Shown here one piece after another: positions 58,189-64,000 of a DNA stretch of 64,000 nt. Source of the stretch: Conus ventricosus (taxonomy: Eukaryota; Mollusca; Gastropoda; Neogastropoda; Conidae); the NCBI GenBank assembly GCA_018398815.1, contig CM031626.1:42411920-42475919 (forward strand). The letters are read 5' to 3'. Each line of letters opens with the position of its first letter. Position 1 is the stretch's first letter. The notes under the pieces are model-generated. The model ran no database searches. It was not told the origin of the DNA and saw only the letters and a list, made by a program, of their open reading frames with translations. The position numbers and the translations under genes were made by a program.

Positions 58189-58302
58189 GAAACTTCTGTC
58201 CCATCTGCCGCAAGTGCTACACGGATGACGACTGGGAGTCAAAGATGGTGCAGTGTGGACTGTGCGACAGCTGGGTCCATGCCCGATGTGAAGGCCTGAC
58301 AG
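58189..58302 (+). CDS. KMT2A: KMT2 exon: PHD3 finger, main part
   Basis: It completes a Gly codon and reads NFCPICRKCYTDDDWESKMV then QCGLCDSWVHARCEGLT. MLL1 PHD3 has NFCPLCDKCYDDDDYESKMM and QCGKCDRWVHSKCENLS. In that family PHD3 reads H3K4me3, and the conserved Tyr, Met and Trp of the pocket are present here (Y in KCY, M in SKM, W in SWVH). The frame is intact; donor ACAG|GTAGAA, phase 1. Confidence 0.96.
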
Positions 58303-58661
58303 GTAGAAACGCTCACTTTTCCTCACATTTGCCTATCCAAACAAATGTGGTAATCCTACATGGTGTGAAAAAATGCTAGTGGTAGTTAGGATACACCTTA
58401 TGATGAGTTGGCGACCGCCATGATATATTCATTTGCTACCGATCCTAGTTACTGCATGAAACCTGTAGCCTCTTATTTTGAGTCAGGCTGGTCTTTGACC
58501 CATCTTATATCTGCATTTCATGCTCAGAATGACAGCCCTGCTCAGATGTTCATGAGACATGCATTTCATTCACAACATGTTTCCTGGGTTGTGGGGAATC
58601 TCCCGTTTGAGGAAAGGGTTTGAATCTGATTCGTTGATCAGTCTCTCAGTTCTTCAGCGCA

Positions 58662-58725
58662 ATGACAGCCCTGATACGGCCCTTTGCGGTCGGCTGGGCT
58701 ATAGGCAAGATTACCTTACCTTGTC
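58662..58725 (-). repeat. TTGCTTATAGCCCAGCC family, copy 7
   Basis: The minus strand reads AAGGTAATCTTGCCTATAGC, CCAGCCGACCGCAAAGGGCC and then GTATCAGGGCTGTCAT. Confidence 0.8.
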
Positions 58726-58869
58726 TCTTAGTTTCAGCAGAAGCACAATCAGAGGTGAGCCAGTACTTGCTGCAGCATTGAAGACCAAGCTTGCCCTCTG
58801 ACGAGCCCAATAGTGTAGCTGCAAGTTACAACTTGTATGTCTTGACTTGACTTGACTTGACTTGGTCCC

Positions 58870-59730
58870 TTAGACGTCTGTCCGTGGGGGCACCCCTGAA
58901 GCAGTGACAACCATCCTTCTCCATTCCTCTCTGTTCTCTGCCCTCCGCAATGTATTTCTCAGCCGCAGGCCTGTCCATTCCGTGATGTTATCCTCCCATC
59001 TTTTCCTTTGTCGACCTCTTCGCCTTTGTCCTGGTACTGTGCCCTGCATGATTGTCTTGGCAAGGCCTGTTGATCGTGTGATGTGTCCATACCATTTCAG
59101 TTTGCATCTTTTTACTGAGGTTAGGAGATCGACATATGGACCAATTTCATTCTCGATGCGCTTTTCAACTTCCACATTGCTGATGTGATCTCTGTATGAG
59201 ATGCCAAGGAGTCGTCTGAAGCACCTCATTTCCATTGTTTGGATCTTTTTCTCAGGTCTGATTTCAACGTCCATGACTCACAGCATATAAGAATATCGCC
59301 ATGACTAAGGATCGCATCAGTCTAATCTTTGAGCTGATGGAGATGTTTTTATTTCTCCAAAGAGGCGTTAGCTTAGATAGCGTAGCTGTGGTCTGAGCGA
59401 CTCTTGAGATGATTTCAGGTCTTGATCCTTCATCTGAGATTGTTGCCCCAAGTACTTAAATGTGTTGACTGGCTCAAGCTTTTGTTGTTGATGGTTATGT
59501 CTTGGGTAAAGCCGATTGGGTGTTAGTCATGACCTTTGTCTTTTCCGCACTTATTTCCATGCCATAATCAGCAGAGGTGTTGTTGAGTCTGTTGATCAGG
59601 TGCACTAGCTCTTGTTCGTTTCCAGCTATCCATCTATGTCGTCGGCAAAACGGAGGTTGGTGATGGTTCTCCCTCCAATGTTTACAGTTCCTTCATGGTC
59701 TTCTAGTATGTCTACTCATTTCAGATCAGT
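58870..59730 (-). mobile_element. LINE fragment, RT and C-terminal region, minus strand
   Basis: The minus strand at about 59640-59710 gives EDHEGTVNIGGRTITNLRFA followed by DD, the catalytic RT motif. About 58876-59274 gives MEMRCFRRLLGISYRDHISN, KLKWYGHITR and GQRRRGRQRKRWEDNI. This C-terminal signature is frequent in RTE/Jockey-like elements of invertebrates. Frames between are broken. The fragment is truncated at both ends. Confidence 0.85.
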
Positions 59731-60255
59731 AGAAAATGACTTTTTTTCTTCTTCTGTATTTCAATGATTTTCAAAGAAAGGGGAATAATAAGAGACCGGG
59801 GAAAAAAAAAACCGTCTTGATGCCGCTCCACATGCTTTGATGTGAATTTACTGTCCGATCATATTCATGCCGTTATATCCCGTAATTGAAAGGACGCTAA
59901 TCTGATTATCATTTCCCTGATTTCTATGACGAGGGGTGCACACTCTTCTTTCAAAACTCTTCCCCGCAGGCACCAGGCAGGCAGTGACACAGTACTGGCT
60001 GACTTGTTGATTTGGGACAGATGCTTGCAGATTTGTCCCTTTTGCTTCAGGGATCAACCAGTATGTCTCTGAGCTGTGATTTTTTTTTTTATAGGAGCGT
60101 TTTGCTGGAGACATGCTTGCCTCTGTGATTTGGATAGGCTTTCAACACCATGAACGGAGTCAGATATGGGATTCTGTTATGATAAAAAAAAACTTTTTGG
60201 GGGTGGGTGGGTGGGGGGGTTAAAGTCCTCTGTAGGTCTGGATGGCCACCAAATT
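59731..60255. other. KMT2 intron, no feature recognised
   Basis: Only A/T runs and a G-rich patch at 60197-60220 are visible. Confidence 0.45.
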
Positions 60256-60257
60256 TA

Positions 60258-60490
60258 AAGTAAGAATCTAGTAATGGCGGTGGCTTGGTGTACATGTCTG
60301 TGTGTGGCTGATGTGTACAGCTGACCTTTTATTTCAAGTAAGAATCTAGTAATGGCGGTGGCTTGGTGTACATGTCTGTGTCTGGCTGATGTGTACAGCT
60401 GACCTTTTATTTCAAGTAAGAATCTAATAATGGCGGTGGCTTGGTGTACATGTCTGTGTGTGGCTAATGTGTACAGCTGACCTTTTTTGG
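60258..60490. repeat. 78-bp tandem repeat, 3 units
   Basis: The unit reads GTAAGAATCTAGTAATGGCG then GTGGCTTGGTGTACATGTCT, GTGTGTGGCTGATGTGTACA and GCTGACCTTTTATTTCAA. The units are nearly identical. Confidence 0.93.
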
Positions 60491-61036
60491 TCACTCAGCT
60501 GCGGTAAGAAAATCGGATGTGATCCCTTCACACATTGACACAGATCTATCATCTTGATCATGTAAGGCTCTGAACAATTTGAGACATACCCAAACAGTCC
60601 ATACATACGTCTGAGACACTGTTGTTGATTCAGCAGTCCATGGCGGCTAATTCGTCTGCAAAAGAAATTTGTTTTTTGTCCCTGTATCCTTGTCACCCAT
60701 GGTTTTTGCCTGTCACACTTCAAACGAGGAGGAAAATATAAAGGAAATATGCTTTTGGCTTGAACTGAAGCGCACTGTATTTAGCAGAAGAGGGCCTTGG
60801 AGAGCAGAAGACATCACACTCATTTTTTCCCCAAATAACCTGTATGGAAACCAAAGGTAAAGCCCCCCCCCCCCCCCCTCCCCCCTGACCTGTGGAACAG
60901 GAGTGATGGGAAAAAATGGGGGATATGGACAGATGAGTATTAAAAGAGCAAACTGGAGAGAGAGAGAGCTTAACTGTTGAGAGAGAAAGGAAGGGGATAC
61001 GATTGAGCTGGACTTCTTTGGGAAAGGCTATCTCTC
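60491..61036. other. KMT2 intron, no feature recognised
   Basis: Only a poly-C tract at 60866-60889 and short GA runs near 60955-60965 are visible. Confidence 0.45.
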
Positions 61037-61711
61037 TTAACCGTCTTTAGTATGCACTTACCTGAGCTTAGTTACGCCGAAAACCCATCGGCAAGGTAAG
61101 TAACTCCGTAATTTGAACATGGTTACCCAATTTAAAAATTAATTTAAAAGAGAGGAAAGGAAATAGTGAAATGAAAATAATTTTAAAAATTCCCACGAAT
61201 ATATATATTGCTATATCATAAGTTTGAAGAATATCATATGAGCCATTTACTCGGGGGAAAAAAAAAAAATCTTCTTCAGAACGTTCTTCCGAATCATACC
61301 TGGAACATCATCCCAGTCGAAATCTAGGTCACTCTAAGCTTCATTACCCAGCACTTTCACTATGTCTTATGCCGTAAATCCTACAAATCACAGTATCTTC
61401 ATCACTAAATCTCGTTATAGAACAGCAGAAATCAAGGTTAGCGATGGCGAAAAACAGCATTTCGACCACAAAACTTTAAAAATTCGTAACTCAAGAACTA
61501 CGGCACGTATCGACTCGCGTTTTTTTTGCGAACGGAAGTAAATGGCCACAGGAAGAAGGAAGTCATGTTCTCGCGAGACTTCCTTTTCTACGAGAAATAT
61601 GGCGGCGCCCATTGTTGCCAGTGTTTTACCGGGCGCTGGCAGTTGCTCAGCGTTTTGGCCGTGTGATTTCCGGTTGGGCGCTAGCGGGTTCTCGCCTGTC
61701 AAGAGGGTTAA
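61037..61711. mobile_element. Possible piggyBac-derived MITE
   Basis: TTAACCGTCTTTAG at 61037 and TGTCAAGAGGGTTAA ending at 61711 would give TTAA borders with partly matching ends (CCGTCTT versus CCCTCTT on the reverse strand). No transposase lies inside. The inverted repeats are short and imperfect, so this is a weak call. Confidence 0.35.
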
Positions 61712-62924
61712 CCTCAAGAATTCTTACGATATATTGCCGCATGGAGATGACGTTGAGACTGTCCAAAGCAAGGACACAAACAAGATGCAGGGGGGGGGGG
61801 GGGGGGGGAGTGATTTGACTCTGCACCTGTATTCGATGAATTTGCCTCGGTTTTATGAGAGGTTGTGATTATAGCAACTTTAGTCAGCTGATTCACACAG
61901 CTGGTTTCAACCATAATGTACAGTGATGGTTGGGAGCATTTGATGCAAAACGGTCTAAACTGGTGAATCATGAATCGGAACACTGTGCCGTTATCTTTGT
62001 GTAACGTGCAAGCTAGTCCCTAGATATTGCTTTACAGCTTAACAAACTCTTGTTGCAAGAGTTCTAACGAGAATATGTCAACATCGTTGATGCTTTTACA
62101 AATAAAATAAGGTAGTTGCAGAAATCTACTATAAAAAAAAAAAGAACTAACATAATAGATGAAAGTGAGAGGATATAGTTTACCTCTTTGGAGACGGAGC
62201 CAAATGGACCAAGTGATGTTGCTGTGACTGGCTATTTTGGCCTTTTTTTTTTTTAACATTCAACACACTTACATAAAATGACAGACATACAAATTGAATA
62301 ACATTTGAAAGTTTACTATCTCTTCTTTTAAATTTTTAAAGAGTTTTTTTTTTTTTCCATAGGTGGTGCTTTTGTTCTTATTTTGATTTGTTGAAATATG
62401 TCACTAAATGTTCAACAGAAAGTGTTCGGAAAACAGATTAAGTGTACTTGTCAGGCATGCAATATCCATCAGCTAATCCACTTGAAAGAATTATGTTATC
62501 AGTCCACACAAAGAATTATGTTATCAGTCCACACAAAGAATTATGTTATCAGTCCACACAGTAAAGTTTCCGGAGTCATATGAAACAGTTTGAGGTCATA
62601 TGTTCCACTACACACTGTGAAATGCAACGAGTAAGGCCTGCACACCGCTGTTTTGTGTAAACAAAGTCAACCTTTGACCTGTTTAGGAACAACACTGAAA
62701 AACGGCATTATACATGGTCTACAGTGTAAGGGAAAGAACTGTGTGTAAGAAAATGGTCGATCTGAAGTGCTGTGTACTTTCCTTTAATGGACGTCGCTTT
62801 GTGTATTTTTAGAAAATTTGGAAATCCGCCGTGCTTAGGCTTCATTTGTGTCAGACACTCACCGATGCTTAAGCTTGCGCACAACGCCAGTCGGTTAAAA
62901 GTCAGCTACTGGGAATGATTACAG
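61712..62924. other. KMT2 intron with small repeats
   Basis: It contains a poly-G tract at 61790-61808, and three copies of AAAGAATTATGTTATCAGTC plus CACAC (25-bp period) at 62487-62561. No exon recognised. Confidence 0.5.
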
Positions 62925-63110
62925 ACGAGATGTACCAGCTGTTTCCTTCCTGCCGAGGACATTCAGTACCGTTGTCGGGTGTGTTGCCTAACGATCCGCC
63001 GGAATGGCGGACCATTCTGCGCGACGAGCTGCTGACGGGGTTGCGGATGCGTGCTGAGTGGCCTGACCTCCTTCAAGTGTTCGCACCATCTGGTGGTCAT
63101 CGATGAGGAG
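62925..63110 (+). CDS. KMT2A: KMT2 exon: end of PHD3 and following helix region, frame-broken
   Basis: The acceptor GATTACAG is followed by AC-GAG-ATG, completing an Asp codon: DEMYQLF, as in MLL1 DEMYEIL. The next conserved stretch EDIQYRCRVCCLT lies in the +1 frame (MLL1 ESVAYTCVNC, last zinc ligands of PHD3). DPPEWRTILRDELLTGL returns to the first frame (MLL1 HPAEWRLALEKEL). VLSGLTSFKCSHHL is again in +1 (MLL1 VLTALLNSRTTSHLL). At least three small indels are therefore needed. The probable donor is GAGGAG|GTTGTG at 63111, not a strong consensus. Confidence 0.85.
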
Positions 63111-63114
63111 GTTG

Positions 63115-63189
63115 TGTGTTTTGTGTGTGTGTGTGTTTTGTTTGTGGAGTGTGTGTGTGTGTCAGTGTGTGTGTGTGTGTGTGTGTGTG
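63115..63189. repeat. (GT)n microsatellite after the last visible exon
   Basis: GT-rich run with short interruptions at the start of the intron. Confidence 0.9.
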
Positions 63190-63224
63190 ATACACAAGCA
63201 TACAGTTGTCCTCTTTTGCAGCTG

Positions 63225-64000
63225 ATTTCCTTTTTTATTCACCTCATTTTCATTTTCTTTTTCTTGTCTGATTTCCTCTTTTATTCACCTCATTTTCATT
63301 TTCTTTTTCCTTGTCTGATTTCCTCTTTTATTCACCTCATTTTCATTTTCTTTTTCCTTGTCTGATTTCCTCTTTTATTCACCTCATTTTCATTTTCTTT
63401 TTCCTTGTCTGATTTCCTCTTTTATTCACCTCATTTTCATTTTCTTTTCCTTGTCTGATTTCCTCTTTTATTCACCTCATTTTCATTTTCTTTTTCCTTG
63501 TCTGATTTCCTCTTTTATTCACCTCATTTTCATTTTCTTTTTCCTTGTCTGATTTCCTCTTTTATTCACCTCATTTTCATTTTCTTTTTCTTGTCTGATT
63601 TCCTCTTTTATTCACCTCATTTTCATTTTCTTTTTTTCCTTGTCTGATTTCCTTTTTATTCACCTCATTTTCATTTTCTTTTTCCTTGTCGATTTCCTCT
63701 TTTATTCACCTCATTTTCATTTTCTTTTTCCTTGTCTGATTCTCCTTTTATTCACCTCATTTTCATTTTCTTTTTCCTTGTCTGATTTCCTCTTTTATTC
63801 ACCTCATTTTCATTTTCTTTTTTTCTTGTCTGATTTCCTCTTTTATTCACCTCATTTTCATTTTCTTTTTCCTTGTCTGATTTCCTCTTTTATTCACCTC
63901 ATTTTCATTTTCTTTTTCCTTGTCTGATTTCCTCTTTTATTCACCCATTTTCATTTTCTTTTTCCTTGTCTGATTTCCTCTTTTATTCACTCATTTTCAT
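63225..64000. repeat. 47-bp pyrimidine-rich minisatellite, running off the window
   Basis: About 16 units of TTGTCTGATTTCCTCTTTTA then TTCACCTCATTTTCATTTTC and TTTTTCC, with one- or two-base indels in the T and C runs. It continues past the window end. The polypyrimidine strand is the + strand. Open frames in it are artefacts. Confidence 0.95.

Larger units (their letters stand above)
22402..63110 (+). other. KMT2A: KMT2A/KMT2B (trithorax/MLL) ortholog locus, 5'-central part
   Basis: Eleven exons with canonical AG/GT borders encode the N-terminal and central part of a trithorax-type histone H3 lysine-4 methyltransferase. Such proteins act in the nucleus in COMPASS-like complexes that keep developmental genes active. 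Diagnostic blocks appear in family order: D/E-V-R motif, AT-hook, RFIEDD motif, GPRIKHVCRRAA block, CXXC finger with KFGG, then PHD1, PHD2 and PHD3. CXXC plus PHD1-3 in this order separates KMT2A/B from KMT2C/D and SETD1. The protein would continue past 63110 to bromodomain, FYRN/FYRC and SET, which are outside the window. The frame is broken by single-base shifts in several exons and one TAG. The symbol is by orthology; invertebrates usually have one gene for both vertebrate KMT2A and KMT2B. Confidence 0.93.

Overview
This window is animal nuclear DNA, not bacterial. It has spliced exons with GT/AG borders, long introns, very many (CA)n/(GA)n microsatellites, several minisatellites, and LINE, SINE and DNA-transposon debris. 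An invertebrate, most plausibly a mollusc (perhaps a gastropod), is my inference from the single trithorax-type gene and the transposon mix; nothing seen here fixes the species.

The one clear host gene is an ortholog of the histone H3K4 methyltransferase KMT2A/KMT2B (trithorax/MLL) on the + strand. Eleven exons are visible between about 22.4 and 63.1 kb. They encode, in order: an N-terminal region with a D/E-V-R motif, an AT-hook, a QLLQ-A-G block and an I-x-P-x-RFIEDD motif; a GPRIKHVCRRAA block; the CXXC zinc finger split over three exons; and PHD fingers 1-3. The gene leaves the window at its 3' side, so the bromodomain, extended PHD, FYRN/FYRC and SET parts are not here. The first coding exon (menin-binding region) was not found. 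Conserved codons are repeatedly interrupted by one-base shifts, and PHD1 has one in-frame TAG. Because residues on both sides of each break still align with the family, consensus sequence errors explain this better than pseudogene decay, though that is not proven.

Layout. 0-3.7 kb: a tandem repeat interrupted by a minus-strand LINE. 3.9-7.2 kb: GT/GA microsatellites, then a stretch of suspicious homopolymer-rich sequence. 7.8-10.8 kb: a second decayed minus-strand LINE. 12.7-17.5 kb: a compound (CA)n repeat field holding a plus-strand LINE with an RNase H region. 18-20 kb: a Harbinger-like MITE and a tRNA-derived SINE. 22.4-63.1 kb: the KMT2 gene. Its introns hold 61-, 39-, 32-, 57-, 36-, 78- and 25-bp minisatellites, two unusually long tRNA-headed retroposons with 16-bp target-site duplications, a nonautonomous piggyBac element, three members of one hAT-like family with 6-bp target-site duplications (one nested in a SINE), another hAT-like element nested in a short interspersed repeat, and a LINE fragment. 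63.2-64 kb: a 47-bp minisatellite that runs off the end.

I saw no rRNA, no functional tRNA gene, no CRISPR array and no LTR retroelement. I found no new enzymatic system. The most unusual items are the nested, precisely delimited transposons, a perfect 41-bp-arm palindrome at 57384-57466, and the error or decay pattern in the KMT2 exons.
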